The notes: generated from the letters alone by a model not told the origin. A stretch of 64,000 nt of DNA from Paraburkholderia caffeinilytica (GCF_003368325.1 NZ_CP031467.1:1054001-1118000), one strand, 5' to 3'. Counted from the first letter of the stretch, positions 1 through 10,181 are shown. Numbers and translations: made by a program.

Positions 1-470
1 CCGACCACGACATACAACGGAATCGACGGATACTTGGCGCGCAACCGGCGAATCTCGTTGTAGATAATGCCCGCCTGCACCGGGCTGCCGCCCGGACTGT
101 TACACCGCAGGATCACACCTGCCGTACCGGCGTCGTCAAACGCACTTTCCAGCGCTGTGTTGACATCTTCCGCGTTTGCATTCGTATCAGCGGAGATTTC
201 ACCGTCAAGCGTCACCATCGCCGTATGCCGGCCGGTGGTCGAAACCTTGTCGCCGGAGAAGTCCAGCACGCCCCATATCGCCAGCAGCAAGACGATCAGG
301 AACACAAAGCGGAAAAAGATCTTCCAGCGGCGTGCCGCGCGCTGCTCGGTAATTGCCGCAAGCGCGATGCGCTCGAGCGCGGCGCGCTCCCAGCCCGGCT
401 CATCGGCAGGCATGCGGGGGCGGCCTGTCAGGGATGGTTCCTTCGGTTCGGGAGTCAAATTGTCGGACAT
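1..470 (-). CDS. sppA: Signal peptide peptidase SppA, S49 family (N-terminal part, cut by window edge)
   Basis: Only the first 156 residues are in the window; the gene runs off the left edge. A charged cytosolic N-terminus of about 50 residues is followed by one membrane segment (around residues 51-70, FVFLIVLLLAIWGVLDF). A periplasmic domain then contains NSPGGSPVQAG, typical of S49 proteases, which cleave leftover signal peptides in the inner membrane. The catalytic Ser/Lys lie outside the window. It is last in a minus-strand operon, 33 nt after the Rieske gene. The start ATG is at 468-470. The family call is firm; the exact SppA subtype is inferred. Confidence 0.85.
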   Translation of the reverse strand, partial: MSDNLTPEPKEPSLTGRPRMPADEPGWERAALERIALAAITEQRAARRWKIFFRFVFLIVLLLAIWGVLDFSGDKVSTTGRHTAMVTLDGEISADTNANAEDVNTALESAFDDAGTAGVILRCNSPGGSPVQAGIIYNEIRRLRAKYPSIPLYVVV

Positions 471-503
471 GCGATGCAGTGGAAAGATCGAAGAGGGGAA
501 AAA

Positions 504-908
504 TCAGGGGGTGACCGGGCGCAGTTCGCCGTCCGGCAGCCAGAACACGGCACGGCCTTCAGGTGTGTCCCGCTCGTCAACCTGGACGGGACGCAACCGG
601 CCGCCGCGGCACGGGCCACCGACGCATTTGCCCGTATCTGGCGCGTAAATCGCGCCATGTGTGGCGCACATCAAGTATAAACCGGACGATTCGAAGAACT
701 GCCCTTCGGCCCAGTCGAGCTCCATCGGCACGTGGGCGCAGCGATTCAAATAGCCGTATGCGCGGCCATCATAGCGAACAAAAAATACTACGACGTCGCC
801 ACCGCCGAGCGTGGCCGCACGCCGCACGCCGGCTCCGCCGTCGACCAGTTCGTCGGACGCGCAGATGCGAACCGCTTCCGCCATCGTCTCGGTCGTGCCC
901 GTACTCAT
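504..908 (-). CDS. Rieske [2Fe-2S] ferredoxin-like protein
   Basis: A 134-residue soluble protein made of a single Rieske domain. The cluster ligands are visible as C57-x-H59 and C81-x-x-H84 (RCAHVPMELD and MCATHGAIY). There is no signal peptide or membrane anchor, so it is probably a cytosolic electron-transfer protein rather than a bc1-type Rieske subunit. Its start overlaps the stop of the upstream HAD hydrolase by 4 nt (ATGA), indicating translational coupling. The partner oxygenase or reductase is not in this window and its physiological role is unknown. Confidence 0.88.
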   Translation of the reverse strand: MSTGTTETMAEAVRICASDELVDGGAGVRRAATLGGGDVVVFFVRYDGRAYGYLNRCAHVPMELDWAEGQFFESSGLYLMCATHGAIYAPDTGKCVGGPCRGGRLRPVQVDERDTPEGRAVFWLPDGELRPVTP

Positions 909-1564
909 GCGTTCTCTCGCAGCCAGCCGGACAGGACGCTCACGCTGGAAGCGACGAATTTCGGCGACAAAGCGGTCAGCGAGCCAGCAGGATGCGCGCC
1001 GTATGTGACACCGATACCCGCGACGCCCGCATTGATCGCCATCTGCAGATCGTGCGTCGTATCCCCCACCATCACCGTGCGCGCCGGATCCTGCCCCAGT
1101 TCGCGAGTCAGCTCGTGCAGCATGGCGGGATGCGGCTTCGAGAAGGTTTCATCCGCACAGCGGGTGCCGTCGAACAGGCTCGTCAGACGCGACTGGTCGA
1201 GCGCGCGGTTCAGCCCGACGCGGCTCTTGCCGGTCGCCACCGCCAGCAGATAACCCAGTTCGCGCAATTCCTGCAGCATCTCGCGCACGCCGACGAACAG
1301 TTCGGTGGTCTGATCCTTCACCAGATAATGGAAGCGGTAGCGCTCCGCCAGACGCGGGTAATCGGCCGGAGCAAGCGTAGGCGCGGCGATTTGCAGCGCG
1401 TCGCGCAGGCCGAGGCCGATCACGTAGCTGGCGGCCTCGTCGGCGGGAACTGGCAGACCGAGATCGCGGCATGCCGCCTGGATACTGCGCGTGATGTGCG
1501 CGGTCGAATCCATCAGCGTGCCGTCCCAGTCGAAGACGATCAGATCAAATTGCTCTCTAGCCAT
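905..1564 (-). CDS. HAD-superfamily hydrolase, phosphoglycolate-phosphatase-like (HAD-IA)
   Basis: A 219-residue haloacid dehalogenase-type phosphatase. Motif I is FDWDGTLMDS with the nucleophile D12 and D14; motif II is VATGKSR; the motif III lysine is in KPHPAML; motif IV is VGDTTHDLQMA. The cap lies between motifs I and II, as in Gph/PGPase enzymes. The ATG at 1564 is chosen over an upstream ATG at 1624 because the HAD fold begins directly there and it overlaps the end of rluC by 8 nt, a typical coupled start. The substrate cannot be read from the sequence; phosphoglycolate or another small phosphate ester is likely. Confidence 0.87.
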   Translation of the reverse strand: MAREQFDLIVFDWDGTLMDSTAHITRSIQAACRDLGLPVPADEAASYVIGLGLRDALQIAAPTLAPADYPRLAERYRFHYLVKDQTTELFVGVREMLQELRELGYLLAVATGKSRVGLNRALDQSRLTSLFDGTRCADETFSKPHPAMLHELTRELGQDPARTVMVGDTTHDLQMAINAGVAGIGVTYGAHPAGSLTALSPKFVASSVSVLSGWLRENA

Positions 1565-2591
1565 GCGGTGTCGTCTCCGGGTTTGACCCATTTTGTGATT
1601 CACGTAATTCATTGAGCTGCGCAACGAAACTGCGGCATTCGGCCGGCAGCGGCGCCTCGAACTGCACCGGTGCGCCGGTCGCCGGGTGCGTCAGCTTAAG
1701 GCGGTATGCGTGCAGAAACATGCGTTTCAGGCCAGGTTTGGCGTTGGCGCGGGCCAGCGCTTTGTTGAGCGCGAAGTCGCCGTATTTGGCATCGCCGACG
1801 ATCGGCAGCTCCAGATGCTGCAAATGGACGCGAATCTGATGCGTGCGACCGGTCTTCAGTTCCGCCTCGAGCAGCGCGTACCCCGGCCAGCGATCGATCA
1901 GATTGAAGACCGTGTGCGACGCGAGGCCGTCTGCCTGGACGCGCACGCGCCTCTCGCCGTCCGCGGTCAAATACTTGTGCAGCGGCTCCTTGACCGCGCG
2001 GCGGCGGCCCCAATCGCTCGCCCATTCGCCGTGGACGCACGCATAGTAGCGCTTATCCATCTTGTTCTCGCGAATCTGGTCGTGCAGATTGACCAACGCG
2101 GAGCGCTTCTTGGCGAGCATCAGGATACCGGACGTCTCGCGGTCCAGCCGATGCACCAATTCGAGGAATTTCGCCTGCGGCCGCGCTTCGCGCATCTGTT
2201 CGATCACGCCGAACGCGACGCCGCTGCCGCCGTGGACCGCCACGCCGGCCGGCTTGTCGATCACGAGCATGTGATCGTCTTCAAAAATAATCTTGAAATC
2301 GGCGCTCGGCACGACCGCCTGGGCGATCGCCTCGTTTGGTTGAGCGACACGAATGGGCGGCACGCGCACCAGATCGCCCAGTTCGAGGCGGTACTGCGCG
2401 TCTATCCGGCCCTTATTGACGCGCACTTCCCCGCTACGCAGGATGCGGTAAATATGGCTTTTCGGCACGCCCTTACAGACGCGCAAGAGGAAGTTATCAA
2501 TGCGCTGTCCGGCCGCACTGTCGTCGATCTCGATCATCGAGACCTGGTCGCTTGCGACCGATTTCTGGGATATTTTGCCTAACTCTTTCAT
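1557..2591 (-). CDS. rluC: 23S rRNA pseudouridine synthase RluC
   Basis: A 344-residue RluA-family enzyme, which would isomerise uridines 955, 2504 and 2580 (E. coli numbering) of 23S rRNA. An N-terminal S4 RNA-binding domain (about residues 28-80, QRIDNFLLRVCKGVPKSHIY) is followed by the catalytic domain with the signature HRLDRETSG and catalytic D150. The open frame extends 230 codons further upstream, but the ATG at 2591 gives the usual family length and conserved N-terminus. It is first in the minus-strand operon and divergent from rne, the arrangement also seen in other proteobacteria. Confidence 0.93.
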   Translation of the reverse strand: MKELGKISQKSVASDQVSMIEIDDSAAGQRIDNFLLRVCKGVPKSHIYRILRSGEVRVNKGRIDAQYRLELGDLVRVPPIRVAQPNEAIAQAVVPSADFKIIFEDDHMLVIDKPAGVAVHGGSGVAFGVIEQMREARPQAKFLELVHRLDRETSGILMLAKKRSALVNLHDQIRENKMDKRYYACVHGEWASDWGRRRAVKEPLHKYLTADGERRVRVQADGLASHTVFNLIDRWPGYALLEAELKTGRTHQIRVHLQHLELPIVGDAKYGDFALNKALARANAKPGLKRMFLHAYRLKLTHPATGAPVQFEAPLPAECRSFVAQLNELRESQNGSNPETTPHG

Positions 2592-2913
2592 TATGAATAT
2601 AATTTGCCCAGCAGTCTGCGGCGGCCGGCGCAGTGTCCGGAATTCGGGCGGATTGCGCAGGCGCAAGCGATAAACCGTTATTTTACTTGCGCCGGGGTCT
2701 GGCTGCTCACCCTGAAAATGAGATGCAGCATGTTGCACGCACGAAGTCAGTACCCGGCAGGGACGGCGCCCACAGGCGCGTTCGGTCAAGGTCGGCTTCG
2801 ACGGTAACGGAATTTTGGTAAAAAAGAATTTAACTTTCAGCTTCGGTATCGGGCGGTCTGACGCCCTGCTGTATGAAGCTGCGAGTTGCGAAAATACGGC
2901 GTGCGCCCAAGGC

Positions 2914-2934
2914 GTCTTGTAGAAAATACAAGAC
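2914..2934 (+). promoter_or_regulatory. Perfect 8-bp inverted repeat upstream of rne
   Basis: GTCTTGTA and TACAAGAC are exact inverted copies separated by the 5-nt loop GAAAA. This could be an operator for a dimeric regulator or an RNA hairpin in the rne leader. No run of T follows, so it is not a standard terminator. Confidence 0.45.
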
Positions 2935-3156
2935 ATGGCGACGTCAAAATGAGGCGAGACACCCCCAGCGAGAAAAGACGCGCCGACTGCGCGAACTTCC
3001 CGCTGCGGCATGACCGCAGCCTCCGGCCCTCCGGTCACGCGCCCAGTTGGCGCACCGGCGCGAGTGGACGAAAGGCTGATGAAGGTCTGCCGGCAGAACC
3101 CGCGGCGTGTCGGGTCGTTATTTGAAGCCGTGTTCGCATGTGCCCTGCGGCACCGC

Positions 3157-3174
3157 GCCCATTTTTCGATGGGC
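3157..3174 (+). promoter_or_regulatory. Hairpin in the rne leader
   Basis: GCCCAT and ATGGGC pair around the loop TTTTCG, about 150 nt before the rne start codon. A pyrimidine-rich loop is a plausible RNase E contact in an autoregulatory leader. That role is inferred by analogy only. Confidence 0.35.
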
Positions 3175-3322
3175 CGGGCCCTCTCAGGCAATTCTCCCGC
3201 CATTTTTCCCGCTCCAGCGTGCTTGTGAAAACACAATAAGGCGCGGCATGCCGCTGCCCTCCTGGCTCTCGCGACTGACAACCGCGCAGCTGAGGGCTAG
3301 CTAAGCCGCCTGGAGCAGTTCA

Positions 3323-6300
3323 ATGAAACGAATGTTGTTCAACGCGACGCAGCAGGAAGAACTGCGCGTCGCCATCGTCGATGGGCAAAAACTCATCGAT
3401 ATCGACATCGAAACCGCCGGGCGCGAACAGCGCAAAGGCAATATTTACAAAGGCATCATCACCCGCATCGAGCCATCGCTCGAAGCCTGTTTCGTCAACT
3501 ACGGCGAAGACCGCCACGGCTTTTTGCCGTTCAAGGAAGTCGCCCGCCAGTATTTCCGCGACGGCGTCGACATGCGCTCGGCGCGCATCCAGGACGCCCT
3601 CCGTGAAGGCCAGGAACTGATCGTTCAGGTCGAAAAGGAAGAGCGTGGCAACAAGGGCGCGGCCCTCACCACCTTTATCTCGCTTGCCGGCCGGTATCTG
3701 GTTCTGATGCCGAACAACCCGCGCGGCGGCGGCGTGTCGCGCCGGATCGAAGGCGACGACCGGCAGGAACTGCGCGAAACCATGGCGCAACTGCAATTGC
3801 CGGAAGGCATGAGCATCATCGCGCGCACGGCCGGCATCGGCCGTTCGGCCGAAGAGCTGCAGTGGGACCTGAACTACCTGATGCAACTGTGGCGCGCCAT
3901 CGAGGCCGCGTCGCAAAGCGGTTCGAGTGGCCAGCCGATGCTGATCTATCTCGAATCGAGCCTCGTGATTCGCGCGATTCGTGACTATTTCCAGCCGGAT
4001 ATCGGCGAAATCCTGATCGACACCACGGAAATCCATGACCAGGCCCGCGCCTTCATGGATATCGTGATGCCGGATAATGTCAGCAAAGTGAAGCGCTATC
4101 ACGACGACGTGCCGCTCTTCTCGCGCTTCCAGATCGAACACCAGATCGAAACCGCGTACTCGCGCACGGTGCCGCTGCCTTCGGGCGGTGCAATCGTGAT
4201 CGATCACACGGAAGCCCTGGTCGCGATCGACGTGAATTCGGCGCGCGCCACCAAGGGCGCCGACATCGAGGAAACGGCTGCACGCACCAACCTCGAAGCC
4301 GCCGACGAAGTGGCCCGCCAGTTGCGTCTGCGCGATCTGGGCGGTCTGATCGTGATCGACTTCATCGACATGGAATCGGCCAAGAGCCAGCGTGAAGTCG
4401 AGCAACGCCTGAAAGACGCGTTGAAGCACGACCGTGCGCGCGTCCAGATGGGCAAGATCTCGCGTTTCGGCCTGATGGAGCTGTCGCGTCAGCGTCTGCG
4501 CCCGGCTTTGTCGGAAGGCAGCCATGTGACGTGCCCGCGCTGTAACGGCACGGGCCACATCCGCGATACCGAATCGTCCGCGCTGCAAGTGCTGCGGATC
4601 ATTCAGGAAGAAGCGATGAAGGAAAACACCGCGGCAATCCATTGCCAGGTGCCGGTGGAAGTAACCGCTTTCCTGCTGAACGAAAAGCGCGCCGAAATCA
4701 ACAAGATCGAGTCGCGTTTCAAGGTCAATGTCGTTCTGATCCCGAACAAGCACCTCGACACGCCGCACTACAAGCTCGAGCGCCTGCGTCACGACGATGC
4801 ACGCCTCGACGAGCCGCGCGCCTCGTGGAAGATGGCTGAGGAAGCAGCTCGCGAGCTGGAATCGGAAACCGGTTACAGCAAGCGCACCGAGGAAGCCAAG
4901 CCGAAGCAGGAAGCCGCGGTCAAGGGCATCACGCCCGAGAAGCCGGCCCCGAGCGCGCCGGTCCGTCCGGCGGCAACCCCGGCGCCAGTGGCTGTCACGC
5001 CGGCCACCGGCGGCTTTATCGGCTGGTTGAAGAATCTGTTCGGCATGCAGCCGGCCACGCCGGCGCCTGTCGCACCGGCTACGACCGAAAAGCAGACGCG
5101 TCCGCAACGCGGCGAACGCACGGAGCGCGGTGAGCGCACCGGCGAACGCGGCGGCGATCGCAACCGCAATCGCCGTGGCGGCGCAGGCGGCCGCGATGCG
5201 GCGGGCCGTGCCGAAGGCACGACCGGCGGCCGTCAGGCTCAAGGTCAGCAGCCGTCGCGTCGCGAGGAACGCGAACCGCGCGAAGGACGTGAGGCGCGCG
5301 AAGGTCGTGAACCGCGTGAAGCCCGCGAATCGCGTGAGCCGCGTGCCAACCGTGAGCCGCGTGAACCGCGTGAACCGCGTGAGGCCCGTGAAGGCCGCGA
5401 ACCGCGCGAAACTCGTGAGCCGCGTGAAGGCCGCGAGGGTCGCGAAAACCGTGACCGCGACAATCGCGGCGCCGACCGTGCGGAAACCGTCGACGGCGTA
5501 CCGCGTGGCGAACGTGGCGAGCGTCAGGAACGCGGCGAACGCCGTGAGCGTGGCGAGCGCGCTGAACGTGGCGAACGCCGCAAGCAGCAGCCGGAAGCCG
5601 CAGAAGCACTGACGCAGAACGACGCGCAAACGGCGGAAGAACTGGCGCAAAGTCAGGCCGCCGCAGGCGAAAACGGCATGCCGGTCGATCAGGAGGCGGT
5701 GGCGCGTGACGGTGAAGAGCGCCGTCGTCGCCGTCGCGGCCGCCGTGGTGGTCGTCGTGAGCGTGAAGAAGACGTCAACAGCAACCTGGCTGCGGACGTC
5801 GCGGAAGGTGAAGGCGACACGGTCAGCGTGACCGACGAAGCACCGGTGCGTACCGCGCATCAGCCGGTCGAGCACAAGGCCGAAGTCAACGAAGTGACCG
5901 CGGTCAAGCCAGTGGAAGCGGTGGTCGCCGCTGTCGCGACGGAAACCGTTGTCGTCAGCGAACTGCACGCTGCAACCGAAACGCCGGTTCTGGCCGCCGA
6001 GAAGGCTGCGACGACGGAAACAGTTGTGCCGGCCGCAGAAGCGCCGGCGGCACCGGTTGCGGTCGAGCAAGCTGTGGAAGCGCCGGTGGCGCAAGCCGCT
6101 GCCGCACCCGCCGAAGCTGCGCAAGCGGCCCCGGTCGCCAGCGAGACGGTTTCGCTGGTCGAACCGGTCGCTCGCTTCGAAGCGCCGGTTGAAGTTCGCG
6201 CTGAAGCCCCTGTCGAAGCGCGGGTCGAAACGCCGGCAGTTGCCCCGGTCGTTGAAGCGCATGCCGCACCGACCCCGGTGGAAACCACGGCGCCGGTAGC

Positions 6301-6649
6301 AGTGATCGAAGCACCGGCCGCCCAGCCGGCACGGCAAGCCGATATCTTCGAAGCGCAAGCGGTCGTTGCAGAGGTCGCTCCGGCAGTTGAAGCGGTGGTC
6401 GAGCCGGCGCCCGTCGCCGCTACGCCGCAAGCATCGCGTAACGCCGGTGTGTCGGCAGAAGCCCTGAAGCCGGTGCTGGAACAAGCCGGTCTCGTCTGGG
6501 TGAATACCGACGCCGACAAGCTGCGGGCCGCACAGGAAGCTGCCGCGCAAGCGGCCAAGCCGGTTCGCGTGGGTCGCGAGCGTAAGGTGTTGCCGCCGGT
6601 CGAAACCGCGCCGATGCAAATGGTGGAAACCGGTAAGCATCCGCAGTAA
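3323..6649 (+). CDS. rne: Ribonuclease E
   Basis: An 1108-residue endoribonuclease E, the core of the RNA degradosome, for mRNA decay and rRNA/tRNA processing. The start [20 protein letters not shown] follows GGAGCAGTTCA. The catalytic half (about residues 1-500) has the S1 domain, a DNase I-like domain with [11 protein letters not shown], and the Zn-link CPRCNGTG with cysteines at about 404 and 407. An amphipathic stretch [12 protein letters not shown] near residue 563 resembles the membrane-targeting helix of E. coli RNase E. The C-terminal half is disordered: an Arg/Glu/Pro-rich segment (about 647-712), a second basic patch ([16 protein letters not shown]), an Ala/Val/Pro/Glu-rich linker, and a conserved-looking end ([12 protein letters not shown]). 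It stands alone before a strong terminator. Confidence 0.96.
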   Translation: MKRMLFNATQQEELRVAIVDGQKLIDIDIETAGREQRKGNIYKGIITRIEPSLEACFVNYGEDRHGFLPFKEVARQYFRDGVDMRSARIQDALREGQELIVQVEKEERGNKGAALTTFISLAGRYLVLMPNNPRGGGVSRRIEGDDRQELRETMAQLQLPEGMSIIARTAGIGRSAEELQWDLNYLMQLWRAIEAASQSGSSGQPMLIYLESSLVIRAIRDYFQPDIGEILIDTTEIHDQARAFMDIVMPDNVSKVKRYHDDVPLFSRFQIEHQIETAYSRTVPLPSGGAIVIDHTEALVAIDVNSARATKGADIEETAARTNLEAADEVARQLRLRDLGGLIVIDFIDMESAKSQREVEQRLKDALKHDRARVQMGKISRFGLMELSRQRLRPALSEGSHVTCPRCNGTGHIRDTESSALQVLRIIQEEAMKENTAAIHCQVPVEVTAFLLNEKRAEINKIESRFKVNVVLIPNKHLDTPHYKLERLRHDDARLDEPRASWKMAEEAARELESETGYSKRTEEAKPKQEAAVKGITPEKPAPSAPVRPAATPAPVAVTPATGGFIGWLKNLFGMQPATPAPVAPATTEKQTRPQRGERTERGERTGERGGDRNRNRRGGAGGRDAAGRAEGTTGGRQAQGQQPSRREEREPREGREAREGREPREARESREPRANREPREPREPREAREGREPRETREPREGREGRENRDRDNRGADRAETVDGVPRGERGERQERGERRERGERAERGERRKQQPEAAEALTQNDAQTAEELAQSQAAAGENGMPVDQEAVARDGEERRRRRRGRRGGRREREEDVNSNLAADVAEGEGDTVSVTDEAPVRTAHQPVEHKAEVNEVTAVKPVEAVVAAVATETVVVSELHAATETPVLAAEKAATTETVVPAAEAPAAPVAVEQAVEAPVAQAAAAPAEAAQAAPVASETVSLVEPVARFEAPVEVRAEAPVEARVETPAVAPVVEAHAAPTPVETTAPVAVIEAPAAQPARQADIFEAQAVVAEVAPAVEAVVEPAPVAATPQASRNAGVSAEALKPVLEQAGLVWVNTDADKLRAAQEAAAQAAKPVRVGRERKVLPPVETAPMQMVETGKHPQ
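5261..5460 (+). repeat. Degenerate Arg-Glu-Pro coding repeat in rne
   Basis: Short units of the form CGTGAACCGCGTGAA, encoding REPRE, REGRE and REARE, are repeated through about 200 bp. They form an arginine-rich, charge-alternating segment comparable in place to the RNA-binding region of other RNase E tails. The array is imperfect, so it is an old expansion. Confidence 0.75.
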
Positions 6650-6958
6650 GCGAACCGCCGCCAGGCAAAAAGCCCGCCCTCACCGGCGGGCTTTTTGTTT
6701 TATGGGGTCGCGCGCCCGTCCGATCGCCGGTTTTATGCCACTCCCCGTATACCCGGACGGCGTCCGGAGGCAGGCAGCCGCCGGATGCATTTCCGCTAGA
6801 ATGAATATCTGGGTTCCAATCGCAGCGCCAGCCGTGGCACTCAAGCGGCGCTAATCGCAGCGCTTGAACAACCCCAATCGCAGCGCCCGAGCAGAACCGA
6901 TCGAAGCACCTGAGCAGCACCTAAGCAGCCCGAAACGAAGCATCAAGCGAAGCAATCC
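6650..6958. other. rne-moaA intergenic region with short degenerate repeats
   Basis: After the rne terminator, three copies of AATCGCAGCGC occur at 6818-6828, 6853-6863 and 6876-6886. They are followed by looser GAAGCA/GAGCAG-type repeats up to the moaA start. No gene is visible. I looked for a molybdenum-cofactor riboswitch before moaA and did not recognise one. Confidence 0.5.
6667..6701 (+). terminator. Rho-independent terminator of rne
   Basis: AAAGCCCGCC and GGCGGGCTTT pair around CTCACC, followed by TTGTTTT, 18 nt after the rne stop codon. Confidence 0.9.
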
Positions 6959-8068
6959 ATGTCCCGACGCATCATCCCTGTTGCCGATCTCAGCGCGGTG
7001 CCGGTCATTTCCGGCCCCGTGCAGGCGCCCAGCGGCGCGCTGCACGACGCGCTGGCGCGCCCGTTGCGCGATCTGCGCATCTCGGTGACGGATCGCTGCA
7101 ATTTCCGCTGCGTCTACTGCATGCCGCGCGCGGTGTTCGACAAGGATTACGCGTTCTTGCCGCATAGCGCACTGCTCAGCTTCGAGGAAATCGAACGGCT
7201 GGCGCGGCTCTTCGTCGCGCATGGCGTCGAGAAAATCCGTCTTACGGGTGGCGAGCCGCTCCTGCGCAAGAATCTGGAATTCCTGATCGACCGGCTCGCG
7301 CAACTCACCACGCCGGAAGGCCGTCCACTCGATCTGACGTTGACCACCAACGGCTCGCTGCTCGAGCGCAAGGCGCGCAGCCTGAAAGATGCCGGCCTGA
7401 CCCGTGTGACGGTCAGCCTCGACGCGCTCGACGACACGCTGTTCCGCCGCATGAACGACGCCGACTTCGCGGTCGCCGACGTGCTGGACGGGATCGCCGC
7501 GGCGCAAGCGGCGGGACTCGCTCCGGTCAAGGTCAATATGGTCGTCAAGCGTGGTACGAACGACAGCGAAATCGTGCCGATGGCACGTCATTTCAAAGAC
7601 TCGGGCGCGGTGCTGCGCTTCATCGAGTACATGGACGTGGGCACGTCGAACGGCTGGAACATGACCGAAGTGCTGCCTTCCGCCGATGTCGTGACGCGCA
7701 TCGCCGAGCATTTCCCGCTCATGCCGCTCGAAGCGCACAGCGCGGCCGAAACAGCCCAGCGCTGGGGTTACGCGGACGGTAGCGGCGAGATCGGGGTGAT
7801 TTCGAGCGTGACACGCGCGTTTTGCGGCAGTTGTACGCGAGCGCGCCTGTCGACCGAGGGCAAGTTGTACCTGTGCCTGTTCGCGTCGTCCGGTCACGAT
7901 CTGCGCGCGTTGCTGCGCGGCGGTGCAAGCGACGCCGATATCGCCACCGCCGTCGCCGAAATCTGGCAAGGCCGCAGCGACCGCTATTCGCAATTGCGCG
8001 GCAGCAGCGCAGCCGCGTCGCGCACGCAAGACGCCCGCCGCGTGGAAATGTCGTACATCGGCGGCTAG
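6959..8068 (+). CDS. moaA: GTP 3',8-cyclase MoaA
   Basis: A 369-residue radical SAM enzyme for the first step of molybdenum cofactor synthesis, converting GTP to 3',8-cyclo-GTP. The N-terminal SAM cluster is C47-x3-C51-x2-C54 (CNFRCVYC). The C-terminal substrate-binding cluster is C289-x2-C292-x13-C306 ([18 protein letters not shown]). The protein ends in the conserved Gly-Gly (SYIGG). It has about 30 extra N-terminal residues compared with short MoaA proteins. It begins a block with mobA (12 nt later) and moeA, so the three are probably cotranscribed. Confidence 0.96.
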   Translation: MSRRIIPVADLSAVPVISGPVQAPSGALHDALARPLRDLRISVTDRCNFRCVYCMPRAVFDKDYAFLPHSALLSFEEIERLARLFVAHGVEKIRLTGGEPLLRKNLEFLIDRLAQLTTPEGRPLDLTLTTNGSLLERKARSLKDAGLTRVTVSLDALDDTLFRRMNDADFAVADVLDGIAAAQAAGLAPVKVNMVVKRGTNDSEIVPMARHFKDSGAVLRFIEYMDVGTSNGWNMTEVLPSADVVTRIAEHFPLMPLEAHSAAETAQRWGYADGSGEIGVISSVTRAFCGSCTRARLSTEGKLYLCLFASSGHDLRALLRGGASDADIATAVAEIWQGRSDRYSQLRGSSAAASRTQDARRVEMSYIGG

Positions 8069-8080
8069 GCGGCCGAGCCC

Positions 8081-8695
8081 ATGAACCCTGCACGCGAACA
8101 CATCACCGGCCTGGTCCTCGCAGGCGGACGCGGCATGCGTATGGGCGGTGTCGACAAGGGACTGCAAACGCTGCACGGCGAACCGCTCGCCGCTCATGTG
8201 CTGAAGCGACTCGCACCGCAAACCGGCGCCCTGCTGATCAGCGCCAATCGTCACCCTGATATCTACGCAGCTTTGGGCGCGCCGTTCGGCGCCAAGGTGC
8301 TTGCCGATACCCTGCCCGGCTTTCCCGGCCCGCTGGCGGGCCTGCTTGCCGGAATGCGTGCGGCCGGCACCACGTACTTGCTGAGCGCGCCTTGCGACAC
8401 GCCCGGCCTGCCCGCCGGACTCGCCAGCCGCCTCACCCAGGCACTCGACTCCAATCACGCCGATATCGCCACCGTCACGACCGCCGACGCCGACGGCCAC
8501 GTCTCGCTGCATCCCGTGTTCGCGTTGCTGCGCACGAGTCTCGCAGACGACCTGGCGGCCTTTCTCGACACCGGCGAGCGCAAGGTCCGCGCGTGGTACG
8601 CGCGCCACAAGACGGTCGAAGTCGCCTTTGCCGACGAGCGCGCGTTTTACAATATCAATTCGTTACAAGAACTCGCCGACCTCGAGCGTAGTTGA
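8081..8695 (+). CDS. mobA: Molybdenum cofactor guanylyltransferase MobA
   Basis: A 204-residue nucleotidyltransferase that attaches GMP to molybdopterin to make the guanine dinucleotide cofactor for DMSO-reductase-family enzymes. The nucleotide-binding loop LAGGRGMRMGGVDKGL is at about residues 13-28, and the metal-binding region SAPCDTPGLP lies mid-protein. The length is normal for the family. It sits between moaA and moeA on the same strand. Confidence 0.94.
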   Translation: MNPAREHITGLVLAGGRGMRMGGVDKGLQTLHGEPLAAHVLKRLAPQTGALLISANRHPDIYAALGAPFGAKVLADTLPGFPGPLAGLLAGMRAAGTTYLLSAPCDTPGLPAGLASRLTQALDSNHADIATVTTADADGHVSLHPVFALLRTSLADDLAAFLDTGERKVRAWYARHKTVEVAFADERAFYNINSLQELADLERS

Positions 8696-8768
8696 GGCCC
8701 CGGTTGAAATCCCGCTCCGGCGCACGGCAACAGCCGCTCCCGCCTCCGGTCGCGACGTCCAGCCCTCC

Positions 8769-10070
8769 ATGACCACGCTTAACGAATTTTCCCGCTGCGT
8801 CGCGCAGTACGACCCTCACGCGCTACCCGTTCCGGCTGCCCAGGCGATCGTCCGCCAGTGGGCAACGCCCGTCACGGCGGTCGAACGCGTGCCCTTGCGG
8901 GATGCGCTCGGCCGCGTGCTGGCGGCCGACATCGTCTCGCCGATCGACGTCCCGTCGCACGACAACTCGGCCATGGACGGCTACGCGTTCAACGGTGCGG
9001 CATTGGCGACGAATCAATCCACGGTCGATTTGACGATCGTCGGCAAAGCGCTGGCCGGTCATCCATTCCCGGGCCGCGTGGACACGACGCAATGTGTGCG
9101 CGTCATGACGGGCGCCTGCATGCCGGCCAACTGCGACACCGTCGTGCCGCAGGAACTTGTCGAGCGCAGCGCCGATTCCACCTCGATCCGTTTCGCGGTC
9201 AAGGCCTTGCGAAGCGGCGCCAACCGGCGCCTCGCCGGCGAAGACCTTGCCAGCGGCCATGCCGCGCTGCACGCCGGCCGCGTCGTGCGCGCCTCGGACC
9301 TCGGTTTGCTGGCTTCGCTCGGCATTGGCGAGGTCAACGTGCGGCGGCGCTTGCGCGTGGCGTTTTTCTCCACCGGCGACGAATTGCGCTCGCTCGGCGA
9401 GCCGCTCGACCCGGGCTCGGTGTACGACAGCAATCGCTACACGCTGTTTGCGATGCTCCGGCGCCTGAACATGGATACGCTCGATCTGGGCGTGGTGCGC
9501 GACGAACCGGCAGCGCTCGAAGCCGCGTTGCGCAGCGCCGCAGCTAGTGCCGACGTGGTGTTGACGTCGGGCGGCGTCTCGGTCGGCGAGGCGGATTTCA
9601 CCAAGCAACTGCTGCAGACGTTCGGCGACGTCGCTTTCTGGAGCCTCGCCATGCGTCCGGGCCGCCCACTCGCTTTTGGCCGCGTCTGGTCCGGCAACCG
9701 TCCGGGTCTCGGGCTGCCCGCGCTATTCTTCGGCTTGCCCGGCAATCCGGTGGCGGTGATGGTGACGTTCTACCAGATCGTGCGCGAGGTGCTGCTGCTG
9801 ATGTCCGGCGCGACGCCTCAGGCACTGCCGGTCCTGCGCGCCGCCAGCCGCCAGACCATCCGCAAGCGCGCCGGCCGCACCGAGTTCCAGCGCGGCGTCG
9901 CCGGACGGGATGCACACGGCCAATGGCATGTCGCGCCGACCGGTTCGCAAAGCTCCGGCGTGCTGAGTTCGATGAGCGAAGCAAATTGTTTCATCGTTCT
10001 CGGGCACGATGAAGCCGATATTGCCGAGGGCGAGCACGTCGATATCATGTTGTTCGACGGACTCATCTGA
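8769..10070 (+). CDS. moeA: Molybdopterin molybdenumtransferase MoeA
   Basis: A 433-residue enzyme that inserts molybdate into adenylylated molybdopterin. The N-terminal MoeA domain contains DNSAMDGYAF, the central MoCF-binding domain contains FFSTGDEL and LTSGGVSVGEAD, and a C-terminal beta domain follows. The frame is open 47 codons upstream into mobA, but the ATG at 8769 fits the family N-terminus (MTTLNEFSRC). It works with MoaA, MobA and the Mog protein at 51.5 kb. Confidence 0.94.
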   Translation: MTTLNEFSRCVAQYDPHALPVPAAQAIVRQWATPVTAVERVPLRDALGRVLAADIVSPIDVPSHDNSAMDGYAFNGAALATNQSTVDLTIVGKALAGHPFPGRVDTTQCVRVMTGACMPANCDTVVPQELVERSADSTSIRFAVKALRSGANRRLAGEDLASGHAALHAGRVVRASDLGLLASLGIGEVNVRRRLRVAFFSTGDELRSLGEPLDPGSVYDSNRYTLFAMLRRLNMDTLDLGVVRDEPAALEAALRSAAASADVVLTSGGVSVGEADFTKQLLQTFGDVAFWSLAMRPGRPLAFGRVWSGNRPGLGLPALFFGLPGNPVAVMVTFYQIVREVLLLMSGATPQALPVLRAASRQTIRKRAGRTEFQRGVAGRDAHGQWHVAPTGSQSSGVLSSMSEANCFIVLGHDEADIAEGEHVDIMLFDGLI

Positions 10071-10181
10071 CGCCTGGCTGAACGCTTCCATGGCAGTTTT
10101 TTGCGGCCTCGCCGGCAGCGACATTGGCAGCCGCGTTTGCAGCTTCCCCCATTACCACTACGACATACGGGTTTGACTTAC

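Larger units (their letters stand above)
2592..3322. other. Long rluC-rne intergenic region (rne leader and divergent promoters)
   Basis: This 731-nt region between the divergent rluC and rne genes has no convincing gene. It contains AT-rich stretches near 2660-2700 and 2815-2840 and two clear hairpins, listed separately. RNase E genes of gamma-proteobacteria have a long structured 5' leader through which the enzyme controls its own mRNA. The length and hairpins here suggest something similar, but I recognise no conserved rne leader sequence. I could not assign promoters with confidence. Confidence 0.5.

Noticed and set aside
3320..6640. A 1106-codon open frame on the minus strand opposite rne
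   Set aside because: It is an antisense shadow of rne made by high GC and the Arg/Glu/Pro repeats. It has no ribosome-binding site and its translation is low-complexity. The same applies to the 912-codon frame opposite the repeat protein at 34379-37117.
6650..6958. A molybdenum-cofactor riboswitch before moaA
   Set aside because: I could not recognise the conserved riboswitch stems, only short direct repeats.
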